Shown: positions 7,452 through 16,040 of the stretch, in pieces
Layout: every line of letters begins with the position of its first letter
Position numbering within the stretch: position 1 is the first letter of the stretch
Source of the DNA: PALSA-894 sp963734185
GTDB lineage: Bacteria > Pseudomonadota > Alphaproteobacteria > Rhizobiales > Xanthobacteraceae
NCBI GenBank assembly: GCA_963734185.1
Contig: CAVTGA010000002.1
Location: forward strand, 992,001 to 1,056,000
DNA length: 64,000 nt
Direction of reading: 5' to 3'
Program-made: the position numbers and the translations under genes
The notes under the pieces: generated by a model
The model's database searches: none
Told to the model about the DNA's origin: nothing
The model's input: only the letters and a program-made list of their open reading frames with translations

Positions 7452-8783
7452 TCAGCTCAATTCGGCGCCCAGCCCACGCATCATCTCGACGAAGCCCGGA
7501 AAGCTGGTCGCGATGAACGCGGTATCGTCCACGTTCACCGGCTTCTCGCTGGCAAGCCCCATGACCAGCGCCGCCATGGCGAGGCGGTGATCCATGTGCG
7601 TGCGGACGAGTCCGCCGCCGGGCGGGCGTCGTTTGCCGTGGACGATCAGGTCGTCGCCTTCGATCTCGGCCGTAACGCCGTTCACGCGCAGCATGTCGGC
7701 GGTCGCGGCGAGGCGGTCGGATTCCTTCACGCGCAGTTCCTTCAGGCCGCGCATGCGGGTCGTGCCTTGCGCAAAGGCGGCCGCCACGGCCAGGATCGGA
7801 TATTCGTCGATCATGGCCGGCGCGCGCGCAGCCGGCACGTCGACACCCTGCAACGCGCTGGCGCGCACGCGCAGGTCCGCCACATCCTCGCCGCCGCCGC
7901 CGCGCGCGTCCAGCAGCTCGATCCCGGCGCCCATCTCGCGCAAGGTCGTCAACAATCCGGTGCGCAGCGGATTGGTCATGACGCCCTCGAGGATGATCTC
8001 GGAGCCCGGCACGATGAGCGCGGCGACCAGCGGAAAGGCGGCCGAGGACGGATCGGCCGGCACGGTCACGGCTGCGGCGACGAGCTCCGGCTGCCCCTTG
8101 AGGGTGATGCGGCAGCCGTGCGGCCCGGCCGGCTCGGTGCGGACCTCGGCGCCGAAATGCCGGAGCATGCGTTCGGTGTGGTCGCGCGTGGCTTCCTTCT
8201 CGACCACCACGGTCTCGCCCGGCGCCGCCAGGCCGGCGAGCAGCACGGCCGACTTGAGCTGGGCCGAGGCGGCCGGCGGCTCGTAGACGATCGGGATCGG
8301 ATCGCGCGCGCCCTGCAGCCGCAGCGGCAACCGGCCGCCGTCGGTCACACTCAGGGTGCGCGCGCCCATGCGCTCGAGCGGGTCGAGCACGCGGCGCATC
8401 GGGCGCAAGCGCAACGAGGCGTCGCCGTCGAACGTGGCGGTGACCGGACACCCCGCCACGGCACCGATGACTAGGCGGCAGCCGGTGGCGGAATTCCCGA
8501 AATCGAGTGGGATTTCAGGCTCGGCCAACCCCGCAACCCCGACCCCGTGCAACCGCCACACCCCGTTGTCGCGCACGACATTCGCGCCGAGCGCCTGCAT
8601 GGCGTTGCTGGTGTTGATCACGTCCTCGCCCTCGAGCAAGCCGGTGATGCGGGTCTCGCCGACGCTGAGCGCGCCCAGGATCAGGGCGCGGTGCGAGATC
8701 GACTTGTCGCCGGGCACGCGCACCCTGCCCCGGAGCGACCCGGAACGGGACGCGCTGAGCGGCAAGGGGATCGATGCGTGCAC
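7452..8783 (-). CDS. aroA: 3-phosphoshikimate 1-carboxyvinyltransferase (EPSP synthase, class II)
   Basis: A 443-residue EPSP synthase that joins phosphoenolpyruvate to shikimate 3-phosphate in aromatic amino acid synthesis. It shows the GDKSISHRALILGAL motif, LRVKESDRL and the C-terminal DHRLAMA motif. The glyphosate-site segment reads DFGNSATGCRL, with Ala where glyphosate-sensitive class I enzymes have Gly (GNAGTAMR). This places it with CP4-type class II enzymes, known to tolerate glyphosate. It is the first gene of the minus-strand operon leading to rpsA; a 165-bp divergent promoter region separates it from the TIGR02300 gene. Confidence 0.95.
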   Translation of the reverse strand: MHASIPLPLSASRSGSLRGRVRVPGDKSISHRALILGALSVGETRITGLLEGEDVINTSNAMQALGANVVRDNGVWRLHGVGVAGLAEPEIPLDFGNSATGCRLVIGAVAGCPVTATFDGDASLRLRPMRRVLDPLERMGARTLSVTDGGRLPLRLQGARDPIPIVYEPPAASAQLKSAVLLAGLAAPGETVVVEKEATRDHTERMLRHFGAEVRTEPAGPHGCRITLKGQPELVAAAVTVPADPSSAAFPLVAALIVPGSEIILEGVMTNPLRTGLLTTLREMGAGIELLDARGGGGEDVADLRVRASALQGVDVPAARAPAMIDEYPILAVAAAFAQGTTRMRGLKELRVKESDRLAATADMLRVNGVTAEIEGDDLIVHGKRRPPGGGLVRTHMDHRLAMAALVMGLASEKPVNVDDTAFIATSFPGFVEMMRGLGAELS

Positions 8784-8948
8784 GAGAAGGACCCTCGGAG
8801 GAGCGCTCTCCTAGCATGGAGCCGCGCAAGGCGTCATCCCGGCCGGGCCGGCGGAGTGCCCAAGCCACGCGCCGAACGGTATTGACAGCGGCGGCGCAAC
8901 TCGCCAAGTCAAGCGCCGCATCAAGACCGCCGTCTTAAGGAACCGACC

Positions 8949-9359
8949 GTGGCAAAGGCCGACCTTGGAACCAAACGCATCTGCCCGACGACGGGCCGCA
9001 AGTTCTACGATCTCAACAAGACCCCGGTGATCTCGCCCTATTCGGGCGAGGTCGTGCCGATCGCACCGCTGTCGCGCACGCGCGCCGAGGCGGCGGCCGC
9101 GGCACGCGCCCCGGTCGCGCCGGTGGCCGAGGCCGAGCCGGAGGCCGCCGAGGCGGTGGAACTGGTCTCGCTGGAAGACGCCGACGCCGAGGCCGAGGGC
9201 GCCAAGAAGGCGCCGGTCGCCGACGTCGACGAGGTCGAGGTGGCCGACGACGAGGAAGCCGCCGACGACACCACGTTCCTCGAGCCCGACGAGGACGAGG
9301 CCGCCGACGACGTGACCGACATCATCGGCGGCGACATCGAGCCCGAGGAAGAGACTTGA
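8949..9359 (+). CDS. TIGR02300 family protein
   Basis: A 136-residue protein with the alphaproteobacterial TIGR02300 N-terminus (MAKADLGTKRICPTTGRKFY, then SPYSGE). After residue about 55 it becomes an extremely acidic, low-complexity tail of Asp, Glu, Ala and Val. Only one Cys is visible in the N-terminal motif. Function is unknown. It is typically found divergent from aroA in this order, as here. The ATG at 8949 follows AAGGAA. The acidic tail is likely disordered. Confidence 0.88.
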   Translation: MAKADLGTKRICPTTGRKFYDLNKTPVISPYSGEVVPIAPLSRTRAEAAAAARAPVAPVAEAEPEAAEAVELVSLEDADAEAEGAKKAPVADVDEVEVADDEEAADDTTFLEPDEDEAADDVTDIIGGDIEPEEET

Positions 9360-9392
9360 GATCGCAGGGGTTTTGTGGTCTCAGGGGGCCGC

Positions 9393-9437
9393 GCATGATC
9401 CCGAAAAGTGGGAACCGGCTTTCGGACCAGATCATGC
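9393..9437. repeat. Palindromic repeat, family A
   Basis: Inverted repeat bounded by GCATGATC (9393) and GATCATGC (9430-9437) with a CGAAAAGTGGGAACCGG core. It is one of five family A copies in this window (others at 38794, 40085, 42915 and 62149). It lies between the TIGR02300 gene and tRNA-Ala. Confidence 0.8.
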
Positions 9438-9519
9438 TCGAACAAGAAGCGGACTGAGCCGCGGGAAGCCGATCCTGCATCGTCAACGCCGCGGATGATC
9501 CCGACGCCGCGTCGTCAGT

Positions 9520-9593
<74 letters not shown>

Positions 9594-9595
<2 letters not shown>

Positions 9596-9684
9596 GCCTT
9601 CGCCGCTACGCGGCTACGGCTGGCAAGCCAACCTTCTCGGATAGGTTGGCCCGCAGGCTCGCTGCCGCGACGCGGCGAAGGCTG
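9594..9684. repeat. Long nested hairpin touching the tRNA 3' end
   Basis: CAGCCTTCGCCGC at 9594-9606 is the exact reverse complement of 9672-9684, and an inner perfect pair GCCAACCT/AGGTTGGC lies at 9627-9634 and 9643-9650. The outer arm begins within the CCA of tRNA-Ala. It could be a repeat element or fold as a 3' trailer or terminator; there is no T-tract. The 184 nt after it, up to the next gene, hold nothing I can assign. Confidence 0.6.
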
Positions 9685-9868
9685 CCCGCCGTGAGCCGCC
9701 GTCCGTGTCCTCACTGTGGTTGGACGCTCGGAATGCCGCGACAGCCACGACGCGGCGACTTCGCGGATTAGGAACACCAGAATCTCGCCCGAGTCACCGC
9801 GCGCGGCAACTACGGCCGTTTCGACGTATCGTTGCGGCTCGATTTCGAAGCTGTGATCGGAATGGGTG

Positions 9869-10462
9869 ATGCCAATGAGTATCGGCGAAACGTTGAAAGG
9901 CTTCCTGAATCAGTCGGCTCACATTGCGAATGACTACCGGCATTGCTTCCAGCCGATTGCGGTCTTGCGCATGTATCAAACGTGCGAAAGAAAGTTCGGT
10001 GACAACTGGCTGTACGGCCAACAGGACGCAATCGCGGTCGGCACCCTCTTGGACCTTGCGCTAGTCATTCGAAGACTTCTCGGAGAACCTACGCCTCAAG
10101 AGCTACAAGGGCGGCAAGCCCATTCGATTGCTAGGGTTGGCAACTGGTTCGGATCAAATCTACGAGTCCATTGACACTGGCAGCTTGTACAAGCTGAGTA
10201 GCAAGATTGCCCATAGCCGGAGGTTGTTCGTCTACGCACACTATTTCACGGAGTCACGGCGATGGGGCGATCTCGGTTCCCGGCAGCATGGAAGACACAC
10301 CCTGATCATTCTTCACGAATTATCATTGGCGAATCGAGTCAAGACGGACGATTCCTGATTCTGCTCGCTGAGTTTCTGGACGAATGTGACAAACTTCTTG
10401 CTCACATCGCAGCGTCCAAGCCGTTTGGGATGGAGTTGCGTCCACCGGGACGCGTTTCATGA
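9869..10462 (+). pseudogene. Frameshifted hypothetical gene
   Basis: Three partial frames read as one protein-like product. Frame one (9869-10174) gives MPMSIGETLKGFLNQSAHIA and an orderly helical segment to about VIRRLLGEPTPQE. A second frame gives IYESIDTGSLYKLSSKIAHSR from about 10130, and from about 10300 frame one resumes with FLILLAEFLDECDKLLAHIA. The whole would be near 195 residues if two frameshifts were repaired. It is AT-richer than the core genes. I do not recognise the family, and the exact shift points are uncertain. It may be one decayed gene or two small ones. Confidence 0.4.
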
Positions 10463-10489
10463 AGCGAAGCGGCCAAAAGAGGTTCACCG

Positions 10490-11467
10490 ATGCTGCCCGG
10501 CAACGAAGCGAATACTTACAGAGCGCTTGCCAAGGATCATTTCAAGCAAGCAACGGAAACTTTGGCGTCCGGCAACGACAATCAATTGGTTTACATATGT
10601 TTGGAATTGCGTAGCTGCATTGAAGCGATATCCTATGGTTTGTTGCTCGCCTATCACAAGGAGTTGGCAGCGTCGGCATTCAAGAGTTGGACACCAAGGC
10701 AAGTCCTAAGCGAACTGGAAGAGGCTGATCCAAGAGCAAACGTGACGCGGGAATTGCGGTATGGCCGCCAAGAACAGCTTGGGGAGCGCGCCAAGGTCAT
10801 GCGCTCATTGGGCGTTGACCATCGTCTGAATCCGAAATGGGCGAACAAAGCGTACAACGCACTGAGCAACTTTCTTCATGTACCAACGGTTACTCAGCTC
10901 GGTCGTGATCCCGATGCGACGCGGACGAAGATTCGGGATCGTTGCGAAAAATGCGTCACGGTTCTCCGGCCCGTCGTCGAGTCCAAAATTTGGCACGAGA
11001 CGTTCGGTCAATTTTACACATTCAAGTGTGATTGCGGTTTTGAGGTTAAGCGACGGACGGAGGTTCTGAAAGCAAAACGCGAAGCCACTTGCTGGAACTG
11101 TGGTCAAATTTTTGACGTAGAGCGATTCGACGGCGATTCTCCATTCGTCGTTCCGCGCGCGGCACTATGGGACTGTCGGTGTGGCCATGAGAATCGGCTC
11201 GCGTTCCACTTGCTCAAAGACAACCTCCCAGTCGTGTGCTCTAGCTGCGGTGCACCCGCCATGGTGAGGTCGACATGGCGTGTTGATCAACTTGACGCAA
11301 ATCTCCCGCCCGAAGGTTCCACAGCAGGCGACCGAACTGACGTTGGATCGGCAGCGGGAATTTCCGGCTGGACACACTACATTGTGCAACGGATAAAAGC
11401 GTTTGGGGCGACTCGTATTTGGAGGAACAGCAATGGCCGGAATCAGTCGCCATACAGGATCCCCTGA
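10490..11467 (+). CDS. Hypothetical protein with helical N-terminus and two zinc ribbons
   Basis: A 325-residue protein of unrecognised family. Residues about 1-160 are helical (ELRSCIEAISYGLLLAYHKE, later YNALSNFLHVPT), recalling HEPN or DUF4145-like helical domains, but no clear RNase RxxxxH motif is visible. The C-terminal part has two Cys4 ribbons, CDCGFEV...CWNCGQ and CRCGHEN...CSSCG. It is probably a cytoplasmic nucleic-acid or protein-binding factor. The ATG at 10490 follows AGAGG. GC is near 50-55%, well below the flanking core genes, consistent with horizontal transfer. The end overlaps the start of the gp25-like gene. Confidence 0.7.
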   Translation: MLPGNEANTYRALAKDHFKQATETLASGNDNQLVYICLELRSCIEAISYGLLLAYHKELAASAFKSWTPRQVLSELEEADPRANVTRELRYGRQEQLGERAKVMRSLGVDHRLNPKWANKAYNALSNFLHVPTVTQLGRDPDATRTKIRDRCEKCVTVLRPVVESKIWHETFGQFYTFKCDCGFEVKRRTEVLKAKREATCWNCGQIFDVERFDGDSPFVVPRAALWDCRCGHENRLAFHLLKDNLPVVCSSCGAPAMVRSTWRVDQLDANLPPEGSTAGDRTDVGSAAGISGWTHYIVQRIKAFGATRIWRNSNGRNQSPYRIP

Positions 11468-11769
11468 TTGACGAACGCCAAAGCGTTAGAGAAGCGATTG
11501 AAACGATCCTAACCACGCCTCAACGGACCCGCCTCATGCGTGCCGAATTCGGCTTCGCCGCACTGGAACGCACGGGCGCAATTAAGCGCAACTTGAGCGC
11601 CAACGAAATTGTCAGCATGGCAATGACCGCGCTCAAGACTTACGAGCCACGCGTCAAGTTTACACGGGTCGATCCAGAGACTACGGGCGGGATCATCGCC
11701 GCTTTGGCCGTTCACTTCGTAGATAACTCTGGTATGAGCGAGATGGTTCGGGTTGTGATGCCCCAGTAA
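11433..11769 (+). pseudogene. GPW/gp25-like phage baseplate protein gene, frameshifted
   Basis: ATG at 11433, 6 nt after GGAGGA, begins MAGISRHTGSP and then hits a stop at 11469. Another frame continues as LIDERQSVREAIETILTTPQ, RTRLMRAEFGFAALE and KTYEPRVKFTRVDPETTGG. Joined, they give a typical gp25-like protein of about 112 residues (N-terminal MAG.SR.TG, QSI..IL.TP..SR.MR..FG, EPR). A missing base in the C-run at 11461-11464 explains the shift. gp25-like proteins form the baseplate-sheath adaptor of contractile tails. No other tail genes are seen. A TTG start at 11419 in the downstream frame is possible but less likely. Confidence 0.65.
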
Positions 11770-11782
11770 AGGACCGAAGCTA

Positions 11783-12283
11783 GTGCAATTATCACCAACG
11801 CTTGCGATCTCAGAATGGTTGCGTCGCCAGGAGAGCGAGATTCAAACTGACATCGCTGCCTTTGTACTTTACATGGGCCGATCCGACTTCTCGCGAACCG
11901 TTCAAAATGACCCAGTACCAGTTCTATTTAACTGGCTCGCTGACGATGAAACTGGCGGATATCGCATAGTCGGGAAGGCTCTCACTTTCAAAGCTATCTT
12001 CGAGCACATATTCGAAAGCCGATTTGGTGGTAGCGGGTGGATCGGGCCGGAGCAAACCTTTCGAGCGATCATATCGGAGGGCAGCGCGAATCATGATTCG
12101 GTCGCTGCCCAATTGGCTCCCCAAGCTTTCAAGTCCCTGCGCGAGATGCCTAGGCGACGTGACGCATGGAAAGCCGTCGGATCGTCTTGGCGGGCTCTCG
12201 TTGAAGAGCGCCTAACGTCCCAAGCGCTACATCGGTGGGCGGACGAACAAGCCAGTCAGGCTTTCCGACGACTGACCGAATAG
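11783..12283 (+). CDS. Hypothetical protein
   Basis: A 166-residue soluble protein starting with GTG at 11783, 13 nt after the gp25-like frame. It begins MQLSPTLAISEWLRRQESEI and contains FKAIFEHIFESRFGGSGWIG and a helical C-terminus. I recognise no domain or signal peptide. Its position immediately after the gp25-like gene suggests a phage-derived module, but the sequence itself does not show a tail-protein signature. Low GC like its neighbours. Confidence 0.55.
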   Translation: MQLSPTLAISEWLRRQESEIQTDIAAFVLYMGRSDFSRTVQNDPVPVLFNWLADDETGGYRIVGKALTFKAIFEHIFESRFGGSGWIGPEQTFRAIISEGSANHDSVAAQLAPQAFKSLREMPRRRDAWKAVGSSWRALVEERLTSQALHRWADEQASQAFRRLTE

Positions 12284-12295
12284 AGAGTTGGTTTT

Positions 12296-12673
12296 TTACA
12301 TCCAATCATCTGACCCGTCGGGGTGAAGCTCGATCCACTTCAACACTTCCGGCGTCGGAACTACCAGTGACGTTTGGCCCTTTGGAGCGAAGCAAGTCTT
12401 TCCGCTTTTCCTGTAGTACGCACGCCCGCCGAACGCGGGCGACGCTTTGATGTAGAGTCGCCCTCGTCGCGGGTTGATATCTTCGATCTCCGTCAAGGTG
12501 AGCTTGAGAAGGTGGTACTGCGTCTCGCGAACAACAGCCCGATCGCCAACGTTCGCATTCGAATAGTACGCCGCAACATCTTCGACGGTTTGACTAGCGC
12601 TCGGATCGGCACGCGGCTCGGTCGGTCGAAACAAGTAGCCGCGACGGATGTCTTCTTTTGTTATCTTGACCAC
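12296..12673 (-). CDS. Hypothetical protein
   Basis: A protein of about 125 residues when started at GTG 12673 (MVKITKEDIRRGYLFRPTEP), which avoids overlap with the divergent HNH gene. An upstream ATG at 12811 would overlap that gene by 96 nt. It contains VEDVAAYYSNANVGDRAVV and ends DGSDDWM. No family is recognised. It converges on the 166-residue gene with a 12-nt gap and is divergent from the HNH gene over 42 bp, where both promoters must lie. Confidence 0.5.
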   Translation of the reverse strand: MVKITKEDIRRGYLFRPTEPRADPSASQTVEDVAAYYSNANVGDRAVVRETQYHLLKLTLTEIEDINPRRGRLYIKASPAFGGRAYYRKSGKTCFAPKGQTSLVVPTPEVLKWIELHPDGSDDWM

Positions 12674-12715
12674 TAGGCTCGTGTCCGTTGCTGTTGTTGG
12701 CTTGCGAGGATTCAG

Positions 12716-13435
12716 ATGGGACCCGCCCGAGCGAAGACAAGATCGCAAGGCTTCAAGTTGAGGCTGGAACTTGTTCCTGAGAGCCTTTGGAAAATCAATC
12801 TGCGCTCCCATAGTGGGCTAGGCAAGAAGCGTTGGGACAAGCTGCGGCGCACGATCGAGCCGAAGTGCTGCGCCATCAGCGGCTCAACGAGACGGCTTCA
12901 AGGTCACGAGGTTTGGAAGTACTTCGACAAGAAAAACGTAGTGACATTGGTGCGCGTCGATTTGCTCTGCCAAAACTGCCACGACGTGACTCATTGGGGG
13001 CGGACACAGGCACTAGCTGTGCGTGGCACAATCGCTCGTAGCCGCTTTACAGCTCTCCGAAAGCACTTCCGCACCGTGAACGAATGTCGGCAAGCAGACT
13101 TCGATCGGCACATTGATCGGAGTTTTGCAATCTGGCGCGCCCGATCGTCCAAGCAATGGCGAGTTGATTGGGGAGACTTCGCGCCGAAGATCGCGGAGGC
13201 AGCTACGGCGCGAGAAGCTTGGGCCGCAAGAATTCCCGACCGCTATGACGACGCGGAGGAGATAGGCCCCGGTCATCACGGGCCTGACAAATGCCCAAAG
13301 TGCGGTGGCACTCTACAGATGATCGACCAAAATACGGATGACATGAGCGACGGCGAGCTTGCCGACTATGAAGCAGGCGTTTGGAGCGTTTCCATTTGTC
13401 GCACATGCGGAGAGGAAGTTGATTGGGGCTTCTGA
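12716..13435 (+). CDS. HNH-like zinc-binding protein
   Basis: A 239-residue protein. Residues about 10-105 match a known HNH-like family: LRLELVPESLWKINLRS, then CCAISG, LQGHEVWKYFD, LLCQNCHDVTHWG. The first zinc site has only C-C adjacent (CCAISG) instead of CxxC, so metal binding may be modified. The C-terminus has an additional ribbon, CPKCGG...CRTCGEE, and an acidic linker. Members are annotated as HNH endonucleases, but catalytic activity has not been shown for most. Low GC and mobile-island context. Confidence 0.6.
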   Translation: MGPARAKTRSQGFKLRLELVPESLWKINLRSHSGLGKKRWDKLRRTIEPKCCAISGSTRRLQGHEVWKYFDKKNVVTLVRVDLLCQNCHDVTHWGRTQALAVRGTIARSRFTALRKHFRTVNECRQADFDRHIDRSFAIWRARSSKQWRVDWGDFAPKIAEAATAREAWAARIPDRYDDAEEIGPGHHGPDKCPKCGGTLQMIDQNTDDMSDGELADYEAGVWSVSICRTCGEEVDWGF

Positions 13436-13639
13436 CTGCCGGTGTCGCGTACCACCAACGCGCCGGTCTTTGCTTCATCGGGCCACACGGCGAGAACCCA
13501 ATTGTAACGCCGCATGAAGTCGGCGATGGGCGCAGCGTCTATTTCGGCGCTGCCGCTACGTGGTTCTTCCCCCATCAACCTGATATGATCGATCACCAGT
13601 CGCGAGTTGCAGGGCCAGCGCCCCCGCAAAGCAAGCATC

Positions 13640-13869
13640 ATGGCTACTGACCGAATTGTCCTCGACCCTGGCATCCTCGCGGGCAAGCCCGCCGTGCGGG
13701 GACGCGCCTGTCGGTCGAGTTCATCATCGGCCTGATGGCGGACGGCTGGGGCGAGGCCGACATCCTCGCCAACTATCCCGGCCTCACGCACGAAGACATC
13801 GCCGCCTGCCTCGCCTATGCGCGCGACCTCCTGCAATCGCAGAAGGTCTTTCCACGCATCGCAAACTGA
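13640..13869 (+). pseudogene. DUF433 family antitoxin, frameshifted
   Basis: ATG at 13640 opens MATDRIVLDPGILAGKPAVRG, then the frame must change near 13701 to read LSVEFIIGLMADGWGEADIL and continue to FPRIAN-stop at 13869. Repairing one missing base in CGGGG-ACGCGC restores RGTRLSVE, the invariant core of DUF433, giving a 76-residue protein. DUF433 proteins are antitoxin-like and usually precede a DUF5615 PIN-like toxin; no such gene follows here. The 204 nt before it (13436-13639) hold no gene I can support. Confidence 0.65.
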
Positions 13870-13925
13870 GCATCGCGTTTTGCCGAGATTCCCTCTGGCG
13901 ATCCGACACACCATCAGACTCGCCT

Positions 13926-13989
13926 CGTCATGCCCGGCCTTGGGGCCGGGCATCCACGTCCTTCTTCGCTGCAGATAGGCAGGAAGACG
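13926..13989. repeat. Palindromic repeat family C, left half, split by IS66
   Basis: CGTCATGCCCGGCCTTGGGG through GGCAGGAAGACG is the left half of a repeat whose right half (GTGGATGGCCGGGACAAGCC through CATGACG) lies at 16474-16503 beyond the IS66 element. Rejoined, it matches the intact family C copies at 23533-23617 and 37409-37500. The last 8 nt, 13982-13989, are the target duplication. Confidence 0.85.
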
Positions 13990-14043
13990 GTATCCGTCCG
14001 GTGAAGGCCGCGGGACAGCCCGGTTAAAGGCGCGGAGAGCGGG

Positions 14044-15624
14044 TCAGGCAGCGAGTTGTTGTGCCGCCGCCCTCCAATTCCAAGGCAGGAGCTGATCGAG
14101 GCGCTGGCTGTTGTGATCGGCGATGCGCGCGAGCACGTCGGCGAGCCAGGCCTGCGGGTCGACGCCGTTGAGCTTGGCGGTCTGGATCAACGTGAACATG
14201 ACGGCGGCGCGCTCGCCGCCGCGATCGGAGCCGGCGAAGAGCCATGCCTTGCGGCCGAGCGCGATGCCGCGCAGCGCACGCTCGGCGGCGTTGTTGCTCA
14301 GGCAGATGCGGCCGTCAGCGAGGAAGCGGGTGAACGCCTCGATCCGCTTGAGCACGTAGTCCATCGCCTTGGCGACCTCATTGTGGCGCGAGAGCTTGGC
14401 GCGTTCGCTTCGCATCCACGCGAGCAGCTTATCGACGAGCGGCGCAACATCGCTCCGGCGTAGCGCGAGCCGCTCATGTGCGGGTTGTCCATTGATCGCT
14501 CGCTCGGCCGCAAAGATCGCATCGATCTTCTGCACCGCCGCCATCGCCATGGGCGAGAGCGCCTTCGTGCTCTTGTTGCGCGCCTTCGAGGCGACATCGG
14601 CGAGCTCGAAGAACTTGCGCCGCGCATGCGCCCAGCAGGCCGCTTCCGTGATCGAGCCGGCCGCTCGATCCGGTCGGTAGAGCGCGTTGAACCCCGCATA
14701 GGCGTCGGCCTGGAGGATGCCGCTGTATCCGGCAAGCTGCTGCTCCGGATGAATCGCGCCACGATCGGCCGAGTAGAAGTACACCGCTGCGGGCGGGTCT
14801 TTGCCGCCAAAGGGCTGGTCATCGCGCACATAGACCCAGAGCCGGGCGGTGCGCGTCTGCACCTTGGCGAGTACCGGCACGGTGGTGTCGTCGCCGTGGA
14901 TGCGCTCGGCGGCGAGCACGTGTGCTTTGATCAGCTCATAGAGCGGCCGCAACGCGGCCGTGCAGGCGCCGACGTGATCCGCCATGGTGGTGAGCGGAAT
15001 CTCGATCCCTTCGCGGTCATACTGCTCGCACTGCCGGTTGAGCGGCTGATGGTCGGCGTACTTCGCAACCAGGATCATCGCCAGCAGGCTCGGCCCGGCG
15101 TACCCGCGTGCGATCGCGTGGAACGGTGACGGCGGCTGCGCGATCCTCTCGCAGGAGCGGCAGGAGAACTTCTCGCGCACATGCTCCGTCACGAACCAGC
15201 GCCGCGGCTCGACATCGAGCGTCTCGGTGACGTCCTCGCCGATCTTCGAGAGCTTAGCTCCGCCGCAGCACGGACACATCGTAGGGGCGGGATAAACGAT
15301 GCGCTGCCGCGGCAGGTGAGCTGGGAAGCTGCGCCGCATCGCTTGGCGCCGCGTGAAGCCTTCGACCGGAGTACGCGCCGGCTCGGCCCTGGCCTCATCC
15401 TCGCCGGCCGCCGCGACCAGCTCCTCGAGCTGAAGCTCCAGCTGGTCGAGCAATCGTTGACTACGCTCCGAGCGCGGGCCGAAGTGCTCGCGCTTCATCT
15501 TCGCGATCGTGAGCTGCAGCTGCTCGATCAGGGCCTGCGCGCCGGCGAGCTTTGCGCGCGTCTCGATCAGCGCCGCTCTGAGCGCGTCCTCGCCGTGCGG
15601 GAGTTGTTCGCCTGCCAGTGCCAC
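14044..15624 (-). CDS. tnpC: IS66 family transposase TnpC
   Basis: A 526-residue DDE transposase. It has the N-terminal leucine-zipper-like coiled coil (about 15-75), a zinc-finger domain (CPCCGG...CRSCER), the catalytic core with Asp in RIHGDDTTVPVL and Asp in LQADAYAGFNAL, and Glu in SNNAAERALRGIALGRKAWL. The C-terminal domain is also present. Length and motifs are those of complete IS66 TnpC. It is 68 nt downstream of tnpB. Confidence 0.95.
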   Translation of the reverse strand: MALAGEQLPHGEDALRAALIETRAKLAGAQALIEQLQLTIAKMKREHFGPRSERSQRLLDQLELQLEELVAAAGEDEARAEPARTPVEGFTRRQAMRRSFPAHLPRQRIVYPAPTMCPCCGGAKLSKIGEDVTETLDVEPRRWFVTEHVREKFSCRSCERIAQPPSPFHAIARGYAGPSLLAMILVAKYADHQPLNRQCEQYDREGIEIPLTTMADHVGACTAALRPLYELIKAHVLAAERIHGDDTTVPVLAKVQTRTARLWVYVRDDQPFGGKDPPAAVYFYSADRGAIHPEQQLAGYSGILQADAYAGFNALYRPDRAAGSITEAACWAHARRKFFELADVASKARNKSTKALSPMAMAAVQKIDAIFAAERAINGQPAHERLALRRSDVAPLVDKLLAWMRSERAKLSRHNEVAKAMDYVLKRIEAFTRFLADGRICLSNNAAERALRGIALGRKAWLFAGSDRGGERAAVMFTLIQTAKLNGVDPQAWLADVLARIADHNSQRLDQLLPWNWRAAAQQLAA

Positions 15625-15692
15625 GCGGCAGACTGCAGCACAATGCGCGATGATTCGCGGTGCAAATTAGCGGCGTGAGTCATCACGTCGCA

Positions 15693-16040
15693 TCAGCCCG
15701 CAGTCTGCGGCCGCCACGTGTGCTGCGGCATGCGCCAGTCGATTCCTTCCAGCAAATATCCCAGCTGCGCCGGCGTGATCGTCACCGTCCCATCCGCCGA
15801 CGACGGCCAGATGAAGCGCCCGCGCTCCAGCCGCTTGGCGAACAGGCACATGCCCTGGCCGTCGTACCACAGCACCTTGATCAGCGAGCCGCGCCGCCCG
15901 CGGAACACGAACAGATGACCGCTGTGCGGATCGCGCTTGAGCGTCTCCTGCACCAGCAGCGCCAGGCCGTCAAAACCCTTGCGCATGTCGGTGTGACCGG
16001 TCGCAAGCCACACCCGCGCGCCCGTCGGCAAGCCGATCAT
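15693..16040 (-). CDS. tnpB: IS66 accessory protein TnpB
   Basis: A 115-residue IS66 Orf2 protein with the family signature VWLATGHTDMRKGFDGLALL, then HLFVFRGRRGSLIKVLWYDG and the C-terminal PAQLGYLLEGIDWR. It is required for transposition in this family although its biochemical role is unsettled. Its ATG overlaps the tnpA stop as ATGA (16037-16040), the usual translational coupling. Confidence 0.95.
   Translation of the reverse strand: MIGLPTGARVWLATGHTDMRKGFDGLALLVQETLKRDPHSGHLFVFRGRRGSLIKVLWYDGQGMCLFAKRLERGRFIWPSSADGTVTITPAQLGYLLEGIDWRMPQHTWRPQTAG

Noticed and set aside
13366..13953. Minus-strand ORF of 195 aa in the island
   Set aside because: Mostly antisense to the DUF433 remnant and a repeat; no ribosome-binding site and no family. 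A middle part (FMRRYNWVLAVWPDEAKTGA) looks protein-like but is too weak to call.
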